Below, one piece after another: positions 17,034-24,922 of a stretch of 64,000 nt of DNA. Source of the stretch: an uncultured Granulosicoccaceae bacterium (GTDB lineage: Bacteria > Pseudomonadota > Gammaproteobacteria > Granulosicoccales > Granulosicoccaceae). Both the position numbers and the translations under genes were made by a program. Every line of letters starts with the position of its first letter. The first letter of the stretch is position 1. The stretch spans positions 220,920 to 284,919 of the forward strand of contig CALGLE010000004.1 in the NCBI GenBank assembly GCA_937930305.1. Direction: 5' to 3'. The notes beneath the pieces were generated by a model, which did no database searches, was not told the origin of the DNA, and saw nothing but the letters and a program-made list of their open reading frames with translations.

Positions 17034-17873
17034 TCAATGCCCGAGTGTGGCAGTGACCTCATACCCGGTGTACTTGCGTAGGTTGATAACACCGGTATCG
17101 AGTATCAGATATTGACCCTTTATGCCTCGCAATTTCCCGCTCACGGTGGGGGTTTTATCTAAATTATGTGACTTTACTTTGGTCGGGTGCTCAATGACGG
17201 GAAAGGTGATGTCGACGACTTCAGGGGAAGCAATGATTTCTATCGCGTCCGCGTCATGTTCTGCAGCCAATGCATTGATTTCATCGCACACTTTGTCGTA
17301 CAAGGTTTCCCATTCGGCGATTAAATCCAGCACCTCCACATCCCCTTTTAACATCGCTTGCCAACGGGTTCTGTCCGTTACGTGTTGGCGAATGATGGCT
17401 TCAACAAAACCGGCTAACTGACGGGTGCTGACTTTACAAATGGCCATGGCTTGTATCGCACCTTGGTCCATCCAGCGCGTGGGGATTTGATTTTGTCGCG
17501 TGATGCCTACTTTCACCCCACTGGAATTAGCCAGGTACACATAGTGAGTTTGCATACACCATTGTTCACCCCATTCAGGGTCTCGACAGGTGCCTTGATG
17601 AAAGTGGCATTTCTCAGGGCTCATGATGCAGGTATCGCATTCGGGCAAGGCGCGAAAACACGGGTAGCAATAGCCTTGGCTAAAACTTTTATTGGTTATG
17701 CGCCCACAATGAATACAGCTGATTTTTCCACTGTATTCCAGGCTCACCGTGGGTTGTGTGGCGGGGTCGATCGCTAAGGTGCCAGAATCAAACACCAGTT
17801 CGTAGCGCACCGGTGTTTCCAAGGTGGTGCCCATTTTTTTTAAATGCCCGGTGTGTGATGTTTGCTCACTCAT
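17034..17873 (-). CDS. DUF2797 family zinc-ribbon protein
   Basis: The 279-residue protein matches DUF2797 throughout: a strand-rich start 'KMGTTLETPVRYEL', a cysteine-rich centre with 'CIHCGR', 'GYCYPCF', 'CDTCIMSPEKCHFHQGTC' and 'WC', then 'HYVYLANSSGVKVGITRQNQIPTRWMDQGA', which is the family signature. About ten cysteines could hold two zinc ions. The 'VYLANSSGVKVGIT' piece resembles GIY-YIG-like beginnings, but no nuclease activity is established. It is divergent from the Ldh-family gene. Confidence 0.85.
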   Translation of the reverse strand: MSEQTSHTGHLKKMGTTLETPVRYELVFDSGTLAIDPATQPTVSLEYSGKISCIHCGRITNKSFSQGYCYPCFRALPECDTCIMSPEKCHFHQGTCRDPEWGEQWCMQTHYVYLANSSGVKVGITRQNQIPTRWMDQGAIQAMAICKVSTRQLAGFVEAIIRQHVTDRTRWQAMLKGDVEVLDLIAEWETLYDKVCDEINALAAEHDADAIEIIASPEVVDITFPVIEHPTKVKSHNLDKTPTVSGKLRGIKGQYLILDTGVINLRKYTGYEVTATLGH

Positions 17874-17925
17874 GGTTCAGTAGCGCTCCGGCGTTTCTTA
17901 GTCGCCTGAGTATACGTGTTGCCGA

Positions 17926-17953
17926 TTGTACTCGGCTAGAAAACGCTTACACT
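17926..17953 (+). promoter_or_regulatory. Possible sigma-70 promoter for the Ldh-family gene
   Basis: TTGTAC (17926-17931) and TACACT (17948-17953) are separated by 16 bases and sit about 35 bases ahead of the Ldh-family start, in the divergent gap with DUF2797. Both boxes are imperfect matches. Confidence 0.3.
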
Positions 17954-17988
17954 GACTAATCTGTTGCAGACGAAAATGTGAGGGTGTG

Positions 17989-18990
17989 ATGTCGGATAAG
18001 CAAAATTTAAGCGTTGCTGAGGTACATGAACGGGCTTTGTCGCAACTGGTGTCAAAAGGGTTTTCTCACGTTCAGGCGGATGCGATAGCTGCCACTGTGA
18101 CGGCAGGAGAACGCGATGGGTGTTTGTCTCACGGGCTTTTTCGCATACCGTTTTATATTGGGGCTTTACGCAACGAACGAGTCAACCCTAAGGCAAACCC
18201 TGAGGTCATAGAAAAAGCCGCCTCGTCAGTGGTGCATGTGAATGGGCACGACGGTTTTTGCCCAGCCGCCTTACGTGTGGGCTACGAGCCGGTTATGGCG
18301 AAAGCCAAGGAGCGAGGCATCGCCGCATTAGCCATACATAATGTGTACAACATTGCCGCTTTATGGCCAGAAGTAGAATTTTTAGCGCAGCAAGGGTTTG
18401 TGGCTTTTGCGTTTACTGGGGCTAATGCCTTTGTGGCACCTGCAGGTGGCACGCAACCGTTGTTTGGCACCAACCCCATGGCCTTTGGTTGGCCGCGCGG
18501 GGACAAACCACCCTTGGTGTTTGATCAAGCCTCCAGTGTGTGCGCGCGTGGCGAAATTCAGTTGATGAAACAGGAAGGTAAGCGTTTACCGGATGGATTA
18601 GCGATTGACGCCGATGGGCAACCTACGAATGATCCTGATGCAGCTTTGGCGGGTGCGCAGTTACCTTTTGGTGGTCATAAAGGGTCTTCCATTGCGCTGA
18701 TGATTGAATTATTAGCCGGTGCCTTAATCGGGGATGCATTCAGTTTCGAATCCACCGAAATGGATGTGAACAAGATCGGTGCGCCTTTTGGTGGTGAATT
18801 TTTAATGGTCATCGATCCTTCGCATGGCGCTTTGCCCGGTGCACAAGCCAATCATCAAGCGAGAGCGGAACAACTATTCGGGAAAATACTGGAACAAGAG
18901 GGCACCCGTTTGCCGTCAGAACGTCGGTACCAAATGCGAGAAAAATCCTTAGCGGAAGGTCTTTGGGTGTCAGAGTTTTCTGATTCTTAG
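17989..18990 (+). CDS. Ldh family oxidoreductase (malate/L-lactate dehydrogenase type II; DpkA-like)
   Basis: This NAD(P)-dependent family includes malate/L-sulfolactate dehydrogenases and delta1-piperideine-2-carboxylate reductase (DpkA). Family blocks are 'ERDGCLSHGLFRIPFYIGAL' with the catalytic His, 'AIHNVYNIAALWPEVEFLAQQGFVAFAFTGANAFVAPAGGTQPLFGTNPMAFGWP' for cofactor binding, and 'PFGGHKGSSIALMIELLAGALIGDAF'. The SHGLFRIPFY and GGHKGSS versions are nearer DpkA than lactate dehydrogenase, so a cyclic imino-acid or keto-acid reductase is likely. GTG at 17986 is immediately followed by ATG at 17989, which is better spaced from TGAGGG. Divergent to DUF2797 and the sugar-acid genes. Confidence 0.82.
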   Translation: MSDKQNLSVAEVHERALSQLVSKGFSHVQADAIAATVTAGERDGCLSHGLFRIPFYIGALRNERVNPKANPEVIEKAASSVVHVNGHDGFCPAALRVGYEPVMAKAKERGIAALAIHNVYNIAALWPEVEFLAQQGFVAFAFTGANAFVAPAGGTQPLFGTNPMAFGWPRGDKPPLVFDQASSVCARGEIQLMKQEGKRLPDGLAIDADGQPTNDPDAALAGAQLPFGGHKGSSIALMIELLAGALIGDAFSFESTEMDVNKIGAPFGGEFLMVIDPSHGALPGAQANHQARAEQLFGKILEQEGTRLPSERRYQMREKSLAEGLWVSEFSDS

Positions 18991-19082
18991 GTTTTTTGTG
19001 TGTTTGGCGGTGTTGATTAGCAGAAGTTACTTTATGGGGTGTGGTAATTTCCAGTTCGCGATAACAGTCCAAGGAGAGGACA

Positions 19083-19802
19083 ATGACGCAATTGGTACAC
19101 CCCTTTGTGCCGGGAAATATTTGGTTGCTTCGGCACTGTTGTTTTAACAACCAAGCGTTTTTTTATAATCGGGTGGAACGTCGCCGCTATTTATATTGGT
19201 TGTTTCAAGCGCGCCGACGTTTCGGTTTGTCCATTCTTAACTACAGCGTGCACATTAATGAAGTGCATTTGATGTGCATGGACAAAGGCCGTGGTGAAAT
19301 TCCTTGCAGTATGCACATGCTGGCAGAAGCGATGGCCGATGACCTGAATACGCGTAAACAAACCACGGGTCAGGTTTGGGAGAATCATTACCAAGCGGCG
19401 GTTATCACATCCACTCACGAAATACCCCAAGCGTTAGCCCGAATGGATTTAAGTACGGTTAACGCAGGCTATGTCAATCATCCCATTCACTGGCGTCACT
19501 CAGGTTATTTTGAAGTTCAGAACCCTCCAGCTAGGGCTCGGCGAATCGATTTCAATGCGATGCAGCGGCTACTTCATCCACTGGACTTTAAGCACTTGCA
19601 AACGTTACGACGAACGTGGGCAGAACGTCAATTAATTCGTGATGATGTGAATCCGGGCGGTAACACAACGCTGCATGGGACGATGGCAAAGTCGTGCCAA
19701 ACTCCTTTCACAGTTAATCGCGCTTATAGAACCAGCTCGGCTATGCTACTGCCGGCCAAACAAGCCGTGCCGGCACTGGTGCCAAAACGTTTCAACACCT
19801 AG
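19083..19802 (+). CDS. RAYT / IS200-like (Y1) transposase relative with altered HUH motif
   Basis: The protein (239 residues) has the layout of REP-associated tyrosine transposases: 'ERRRYLYWLFQARRRFGLSILNYSVHINEVHLMCMDKG' aligns with the usual 'rryGlsvLNYvVtsNHiHLLv' block, 'GQVWENHYQAAVI' with the tyrosine block, and 'ARMDLSTVNAGYVNHPIHWRHSGYFEVQNPPAR' with the 'YIDLNMVRAGvV.HP.eW..sGY' block. The catalytic Tyr candidate (ENHYQ) is kept, but the HUH pair is changed from H-x-H to E-V-H and the NMVRAG motif to STVNAG. A strong ribosome binding site (GGAGAGG) precedes the ATG. It is probably a domesticated or inactive relative. No REP-like repeats were noticed in the flanking gaps. Confidence 0.7.
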   Translation: MTQLVHPFVPGNIWLLRHCCFNNQAFFYNRVERRRYLYWLFQARRRFGLSILNYSVHINEVHLMCMDKGRGEIPCSMHMLAEAMADDLNTRKQTTGQVWENHYQAAVITSTHEIPQALARMDLSTVNAGYVNHPIHWRHSGYFEVQNPPARARRIDFNAMQRLLHPLDFKHLQTLRRTWAERQLIRDDVNPGGNTTLHGTMAKSCQTPFTVNRAYRTSSAMLLPAKQAVPALVPKRFNT

Positions 19803-19839
19803 CCCAATAGAACTTGGTTTGGCTGTGTACAGTGCAGTC

Positions 19840-20763
19840 ATGAATGGGTTTATCTCTGCAGCCAATTTGACTCGCATTGCACCTTGGTTGTTCTTGGTGC
19901 TTTGGTGTGGCGGCTTTACGGTTGCGAAAATTGGCTTCACCGGGGCTGATCCGTTTACCTTGCTCACGATTCGCTATGGCGCGGTGGTGCTGTTGTTGTT
20001 GCCGTTTTACTTTTTCATTCGCCCGGCGTTACCTGCCAAACCGATGGATTGGTTGCATGTCGCTTGGGTGGGTTTCTTAATTCAAGTGGTGTATTTTGGG
20101 GCCGCCTGGGTGGCGATGAATAATGGCGGATCGGCAGCCAGTGTTGCACTGATCACCAGCTTACAACCGATTTTAGTGGCACTGAGTGTTCCGTACCTAG
20201 CCGGTGAACGGGTTTCCGTCGTGCGTTGGTTGGGGCTTGGCCTGGGCCTATTTGGTTGTGTTTGGGTCATCGTGGCGAACAATGAAATTAAGTTAGTTAG
20301 CGCAACCGTCTTTGGTTTTGCTTTCCTGGCTTTAATCGGAATGACCACAGCCACGGTGTGGGAAAAACGCTTTGGCTTATCCCATCATGTGATCGTGAGT
20401 AGCCTGATTCAATACACCGTAGGTTTTCTGTGCACCTTGCCCATTGCGTTTCTTACAGAATCGATGCAGGTTAACTTCACCCCAGCGTTTGTGTTTTCTT
20501 TAACCTACTTGGTGGTGGGGAATTCCATCCTGGCCATTAGCTTGTTGTTGATGATGATTCGCCAAGGTGAAGTCACTCGGGTGACATCGTTGTTTTTCTT
20601 AGTCCCACCAGGCTCTGCCATTATTGCATTGTGGGTGTTGAAAGAACCGATGGCACCTTTAGCCTGGGTAGGGATGGTGGTGGCTATATTCGGTGTTTGG
20701 TTGGTGAGTAAAACCACGACCGCAAAAACCATGAAGCCTGAAGCCAGCGACATCAAAAACTAA
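19840..20763 (+). CDS. EamA/DMT family transporter
   Basis: The product has ten predicted membrane helices in two EamA repeats: the first starts 'APWLFLVLWCGGFTVAKIGFTGADPFTLLTIRYGAV' and the second 'FGFAFLALIGMTTATVWEKRF'. Repeat-end signatures are 'GGSAASVALITSLQPILVALSVPYLAGERVSVVRWLGLGLGLFGCVWV' and 'GEVTRVTSLFFLVPPGSAIIALWVLKEPMAPLAWVGMVVAIFGVWLV'. DMT exporters usually expel amino acids or metabolites; the substrate is unknown. The ORF track begins at 19675 inside the RAYT-like gene; the ATG at 19840 removes the non-homologous N-terminus and follows the upstream stop by 37 bases. Confidence 0.85.
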   Translation: MNGFISAANLTRIAPWLFLVLWCGGFTVAKIGFTGADPFTLLTIRYGAVVLLLLPFYFFIRPALPAKPMDWLHVAWVGFLIQVVYFGAAWVAMNNGGSAASVALITSLQPILVALSVPYLAGERVSVVRWLGLGLGLFGCVWVIVANNEIKLVSATVFGFAFLALIGMTTATVWEKRFGLSHHVIVSSLIQYTVGFLCTLPIAFLTESMQVNFTPAFVFSLTYLVVGNSILAISLLLMMIRQGEVTRVTSLFFLVPPGSAIIALWVLKEPMAPLAWVGMVVAIFGVWLVSKTTTAKTMKPEASDIKN

Positions 20764-20777
20764 GCTTACGCTGGTGT

Positions 20778-21857
20778 TCACTCACCCCAAGTTCTCTCCA
20801 AGGCATCTAGCCAATTGTTGTGGCAGAGTTTTCGCTGCAGTTCATCGCTGTAGCCGTGTTCTGTAAATGCGTCACGTAAAGCATCTAGGCCGGCAACATC
20901 GCCAATGGCTCTGGGCACAACGGCCCCATCGAAATCAGATCCCAACCCAACACGATTTTCGCCCACTCGCTCCATAGTGTATTCAATGTGTTGAATGAAT
21001 TGCTTAAGGTCCGTATCGGCGGTCATTTTTCCATCGCTGCGTATAAAGCAAGTGGCGAGGTTCATGCCTACCATGCCGTCACTGTCTCGAATGGCGTCCA
21101 GCTGCTGGTCGGTTAAGTTTCGTGCGCTGTTACTGATACTCCAAGCATTGGAATGGGTCGCAACCAATGGCGCTTTGCTGAGCTTAGCCACATCCCAAAA
21201 GCCGGCTTCATTCAGGTGTGATAAATCGATAAGTATGCGTTTTTCGTTGCAAGCGGCCACCAGATTTTTTCCAGCGGCGGTAAGCCCGCCACCGATGTCA
21301 GGGGACGCTGGGAAGGCGAGCGGGACTCCCTCGCCAAACAGGGTATTCCGACTCCACACCGGCCCGAGTGATTTTAAGCCAACTGCCGCAAAAACATCTA
21401 AGGCGTCAAGATTCTTGTCAATCGCTTCAGCGCCCTCCATATGCAAAACAACTGAGATAACTTTATCTTGTATACAGGCATCAATTTCACGCCGAGAGAT
21501 ACATAAACGTATAGCCCCGTCACTGTTTGCGATGAGTTTGAGGAGCAGAGATATTTGCTGCAAAGCAACCGGTATTGCATCTTGGAACTCAATCGGGGGA
21601 GGCATGGGAATGCGATAGCCACCGCCATCCATTGCCTCGAAGTTCAATGAGCCGTCTTGTGGCGGTATAAAAATCGCGAACAGCCCACCTGCGAATCCAC
21701 CCGCTTGCATACGCGGTAAGTCGATATGACCCTGCTTTGACCCTACAATGCATTGGCGAGTAATCGCATCGGCGCTGGAGTTTTGATCGGCATTCGTGCA
21801 GCGCTGCATTAGACGCAGTGGCAGGTCATTGTGACCATCGAAAATTGTGTGTCGCAT
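20778..21857 (-). CDS. M19 family dipeptidase (membrane/renal dipeptidase type)
   Basis: M19 enzymes are binuclear zinc hydrolases that cleave dipeptides, including those with a D-residue. The ligands are all visible: 'FDGHNDLPLR' (H-x-D), the bridging Glu in 'VVLHMEGAEAI', His in 'ILIDLSHLNEAGFWDV' and His in 'APLVATHSNAWSISNSARNLTDQQLDAIRDSDGMVGMN', plus 'VGLGSDFDGA'. No signal peptide is seen, so it is cytoplasmic. It stands alone on the minus strand and diverges from the SnoaL-like pair, sharing a promoter gap with a direct repeat. Confidence 0.9.
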   Translation of the reverse strand: MRHTIFDGHNDLPLRLMQRCTNADQNSSADAITRQCIVGSKQGHIDLPRMQAGGFAGGLFAIFIPPQDGSLNFEAMDGGGYRIPMPPPIEFQDAIPVALQQISLLLKLIANSDGAIRLCISRREIDACIQDKVISVVLHMEGAEAIDKNLDALDVFAAVGLKSLGPVWSRNTLFGEGVPLAFPASPDIGGGLTAAGKNLVAACNEKRILIDLSHLNEAGFWDVAKLSKAPLVATHSNAWSISNSARNLTDQQLDAIRDSDGMVGMNLATCFIRSDGKMTADTDLKQFIQHIEYTMERVGENRVGLGSDFDGAVVPRAIGDVAGLDALRDAFTEHGYSDELQRKLCHNNWLDALERTWGE

Positions 21858-21926
21858 GAAACTCCATCCGGTTATATGGCTTAACAGAGACGCTAGCCAT
21901 TATTTCATCGGGCTAGTGACTGTTAT

Positions 21927-21949
21927 TTAGACATAGTCTATTAGACATA
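21927..21949. promoter_or_regulatory. Direct repeat TTAGACATA x2, putative operator
   Basis: TTAGACATA occurs at 21927-21935 and again at 21941-21949, a 14-base period, in the 158-base gap between the divergent dipeptidase and SnoaL-like genes. Overlapping it is a short inverted repeat, AGAC-ATA-GTCT. A second short inverted repeat, AACC-TTTC-GGTT, follows nearer the plus-strand gene. Such spacing suits a dimeric activator or repressor; no regulator gene for it is adjacent. Confidence 0.35.
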
Positions 21950-22015
21950 TGCTGGAATAAACCCGATTATGTTGTTCTAACCTTTCGGTTCACTTAACCA
22001 CGGATAAATGGATTC

Positions 22016-22555
22016 ATGACAAACGCCAATTCCCCAGAACAGGGCGCTCTGACAAAAGACAACGATTTAAGTAAAACCGCTGAAACTCAGCAAGTCATTG
22101 AGTCCATGGTGGATGGCTTGAATGATCACCAAATTAATGGCATGAGTAAATTTTTTGCAGAAACCTTTCGCTGGATGGGCAATACCGGCTGTGGCACAAA
22201 GACCGGATTAAGCGAATTCCAGCGCAATTGGCAAAAACCCTTTCAAGCGGCGTTCAGTGACAAGGTGTGTGTGGATGAGGCGCGCATGTTTCAAGGTGAG
22301 TGGGGGGCGGCATTTGGGCGCCAAGAGGCGGTTCACTCGGGGGAGTTCATGGGCATCGCTCCCACTGGAAAACGGGTAGAAATCCGCTATATGGATTTTT
22401 GGCAGGTGAAGGATGGGAAAATTGTTGATAACTACGTCATGGTCGATTTTCCGCACGTTCTGGCGCAGTTAGGAAAGGATGTATTTGACGGTGAAGGCTG
22501 GGAAAAATACGATACCGGTCGTGCCACGCCGCCGGATGTGGATCATGAAAAATAA
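22016..22555 (+). CDS. SnoaL/NTF2-like ester cyclase family protein
   Basis: This is a 179-residue single-domain NTF2-like fold protein. The N-terminal helix 'QVIESMVDGLNDHQINGMSKFFAETFRWMGNTG', the central 'FQRNWQKPFQAAFSDKVCVDEARMFQGEWGAAFGRQEAVHSGEFMGIAPTGKRVEIRYMDFWQVKDGKIVDNYVMVDFPHVLAQLG' is the standard SnoaL-like arrangement, including 'W.V.DGKI' and 'D...L..QLG'. The family includes polyketide cyclases but most members have unknown functions. It is followed after 82 bases by a two-domain relative. The pair converges on the glycoside operon. Confidence 0.75.
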   Translation: MTNANSPEQGALTKDNDLSKTAETQQVIESMVDGLNDHQINGMSKFFAETFRWMGNTGCGTKTGLSEFQRNWQKPFQAAFSDKVCVDEARMFQGEWGAAFGRQEAVHSGEFMGIAPTGKRVEIRYMDFWQVKDGKIVDNYVMVDFPHVLAQLGKDVFDGEGWEKYDTGRATPPDVDHEK

Positions 22556-22637
22556 CCCGGTGCGCTCAAGCCATGGCAAACTGATTTCTTAATAAATTTT
22601 CATTGGCCCAAGTGAGGCCTTACCTGGCGTTAACCCC

Positions 22638-23618
22638 ATGACTGATCTACCTGGATTCGATTCGCGTTGGAAGGATTTTCCCGACTACATCATTGGCATC
22701 ACCCATGAAATTTGGGAACAGCGACAAATTCATACTTTGCACCACTACTACAGTGACGACATCATTGTTCGTTCGCCTGCCTCTGTGGTAACCGGTAATC
22801 AAGGGGTCATTGGGGCAACGATGTCGACACTGTCTGAATTTCCTGATAGAACCTTATTGGGCGAGGACGTCATCTGGTGTGGTAACCCAGACGATGCGTG
22901 GTTGTCTTCCCACCGGATCTACTCCACGGCCACGCATTCCAATGTGGGTGTTTATGGTGCGCCCACAGGCAAGAAATTAGGCTATCGCATCATTGCCGAT
23001 TGTGCAGCTCGCGATAACCAAATATTTGATGAATGGTTAATCAGAGATCAAGGCGCTATTGTTCGTCAGCTCGGCATAGACCCCATTGACTATGCGCGAG
23101 ATGCCATTGAAGCAGAAGGCGGCCCCGAGTCGTGCGTAAAACCTTTAACACCGCACAATGACATTCAAGGCCCCTACGTATCCAGCGGTAATGATCACCC
23201 TGTGGGTGAACGCTATGCCGACATACTCACGCGCATCATGAATGCTGAAGTATCGGCCGTATCCACCGAATACGATCGCGGGTGCCAATTGGAATTGCCT
23301 GGTGGTGTAACCGGGCACAGTCACGGTGACGCCGATCAATTTTGGATGGGGCTTCGAGCCTCGTTTCCAACGGCCACCTTTAAGATTCACCACACCATTG
23401 GTCGGGATGATTCGGGCATGGCAGACAGAGCCGCGTTGCGTTGGTCGCTGCACGGCAAGCACGAAGGGTGGGGTGCGTTTGGTCGGCCCACCCAAGCTGA
23501 GGTGTATGTGTTGGGTATCTCACACGCCGAGTTTGGTCCTTGGGGCCTGCGCAGAGAATACGTATTGTTCGATGAAACCGCCGTTTGGAAACAAATCCTG
23601 TTGCACCAAGGCGGTTAA
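22638..23618 (+). CDS. Two-domain SnoaL/NTF2-like protein
   Basis: The 326-residue protein appears to hold two NTF2-like domains in tandem. Domain 1 (about residues 15-155) runs from 'DYIIGITHEIWEQRQIHTLHHYYSDDIIVRSPASVVTGNQGVIGATMSTLSEFPDRTLLGEDVIW' to 'DEWLIRDQGAIVRQLGIDP'. Domain 2 (about 190-325) runs from 'GERYADILTRIMNAEVSAVSTEYDRGCQLELPGGVTGHSHGDADQFWMGLRASFPTATFKIHHTIGRDD' to 'WKQILLHQ'. Both carry the helix-helix-strand layout of SnoaL-like ester cyclases. No substrate can be assigned. It probably forms a transcriptional unit with the preceding single-domain protein. Confidence 0.7.
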   Translation: MTDLPGFDSRWKDFPDYIIGITHEIWEQRQIHTLHHYYSDDIIVRSPASVVTGNQGVIGATMSTLSEFPDRTLLGEDVIWCGNPDDAWLSSHRIYSTATHSNVGVYGAPTGKKLGYRIIADCAARDNQIFDEWLIRDQGAIVRQLGIDPIDYARDAIEAEGGPESCVKPLTPHNDIQGPYVSSGNDHPVGERYADILTRIMNAEVSAVSTEYDRGCQLELPGGVTGHSHGDADQFWMGLRASFPTATFKIHHTIGRDDSGMADRAALRWSLHGKHEGWGAFGRPTQAEVYVLGISHAEFGPWGLRREYVLFDETAVWKQILLHQGG

Positions 23619-23632
23619 AACGTCAAACGATT

Positions 23633-24922
23633 TTAAGCCGTGCGTGGCAGCTGACAAAATTCCATGACCATCGCAGCCGTCCAAGTAAAGCTGGCACCCC
23701 CACACGGTTCGCCCGTTATCGGATCATAGTATTCAGCGAATCCAGATGTCTCAATTAAGCTAAGGCTTTGGGCTTCAATTTCATCGGCTAAGGCATGCTC
23801 GTTCGATGTTCTTAAACCGGAAGTAATTAAATAATTAACGATGAGCCAACTTGGGCCACGCCAGTAGCGTTTGCCATCAAATTCTGAATCTTCGGGGTCA
23901 TGGCTGGGGACCAAGTAGTTCACCGAGGCGTTCAGTTTTTGAATGCGCGCCACGATCGCTTTCGCACGATGCACGGGCAGCTCGGCTAATATGGGCAAAA
24001 TGCCACCGATGGATGGGCTGTCTGACAACGTTTTTTCCACGCGGTCGTAACAAGCATACTGTCCGTTGCCTTCATGCCACAACAATTCTAATGCTTCGCG
24101 GCCTTTGCTGGCCATGGCACGATTACGTTCGGCAATGTCAGCATGACCTAAAGCGTCAGCCACGTGAGCGATGTCGTCGCAGGATCGAATTAAAATTGCA
24201 TTAAAGCCTGGGTCAACAATTTGAAAGGGCGATGCATTGTGTAATTTGGTGTTGTCCCAATTTAATGAGCGAAAATGCTCCACCAGCCATAAATAGCGGT
24301 CGTATTGCGCTTTAGTGGGTCGGTGATCCGCATCGGCGTGTTGCAGGTCGCGGCGCACATAAGGGGTTATGCCTTCTACGGGTACGCGCTCGAACGGGGT
24401 GTCCCAATCCACGGAGTTGTCACGACCCGATTCCCACGGATGAATTAACGCAACTAAGCCTGTGCTCTCTGGGTCTCGGTGGTTAAAGAACCATTGATGC
24501 CAACGATCAACCATGGGGAGTAGTTGTGCGGCACATTCTTTCGCTAGCGTTTTATCAATGGCGTCATCAAATAAACGGCGAATGGCAAAGCCTGCCACGG
24601 GCGGTTGAGTAATGCCCGTGGTTGGAATAGCCCGACCGGTTGCCCAAACATCGGGGCCAGGAAAATACCCATCATCGGGTTCATGAAACACGATGTGAGG
24701 CACCATGCCATCATCCCACTGATGTTCGAATAGGGTTTGCAATTCTAACCAAGCCCGTGGCTCGTTAGAATGGCGTTGTCCTAAAGCGACTAAACACGAG
24801 TCCCAATTCCACTGAAACGGATAAAGACCGTGCGTGGGCACCGTGTAAGCGCCCCGATCATTCAAGGCCATAATATCTTCAGCTTGTTGCATCAACGCGG
24901 CTGGACCTGATGATTGACTCAT
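23633..24922 (-). CDS. GH63-like glycosidase (mannosyl-/glucosylglycerate hydrolase type, MGH1-like)
   Basis: The 429-residue protein has an (alpha/alpha)6-barrel pattern. Useful blocks are 'THGLYPFQWNWDSCLVALG', 'DDGMVPHIVFHEPDDGYFPGPDVWATG', 'IHPWESGRDNSVDWDTPFERV' containing the likely acid Asp (ESGRDNS), and 'GFAEYYDPITGEPCGGASFTWTAAM' containing the likely base Glu. These match GH63 mannosylglycerate/glucosylglycerate hydrolases, cytoplasmic enzymes acting on small glycosides used as compatible solutes. No signal peptide is seen, so it acts on substrate already imported. It overlaps the ATPase gene by 4 bases and ends the ABC operon. The precise substrate is inferred only. Confidence 0.75.
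   Translation of the reverse strand: MSQSSGPAALMQQAEDIMALNDRGAYTVPTHGLYPFQWNWDSCLVALGQRHSNEPRAWLELQTLFEHQWDDGMVPHIVFHEPDDGYFPGPDVWATGRAIPTTGITQPPVAGFAIRRLFDDAIDKTLAKECAAQLLPMVDRWHQWFFNHRDPESTGLVALIHPWESGRDNSVDWDTPFERVPVEGITPYVRRDLQHADADHRPTKAQYDRYLWLVEHFRSLNWDNTKLHNASPFQIVDPGFNAILIRSCDDIAHVADALGHADIAERNRAMASKGREALELLWHEGNGQYACYDRVEKTLSDSPSIGGILPILAELPVHRAKAIVARIQKLNASVNYLVPSHDPEDSEFDGKRYWRGPSWLIVNYLITSGLRTSNEHALADEIEAQSLSLIETSGFAEYYDPITGEPCGGASFTWTAAMVMEFCQLPRTA

Noticed and set aside
18991-19082. Possible REP palindromes flanking the RAYT-like gene
   Set aside because: The gaps on both sides were read on both strands; no GC-rich REP-type imperfect palindrome with a GTAG/GGAG head was seen.
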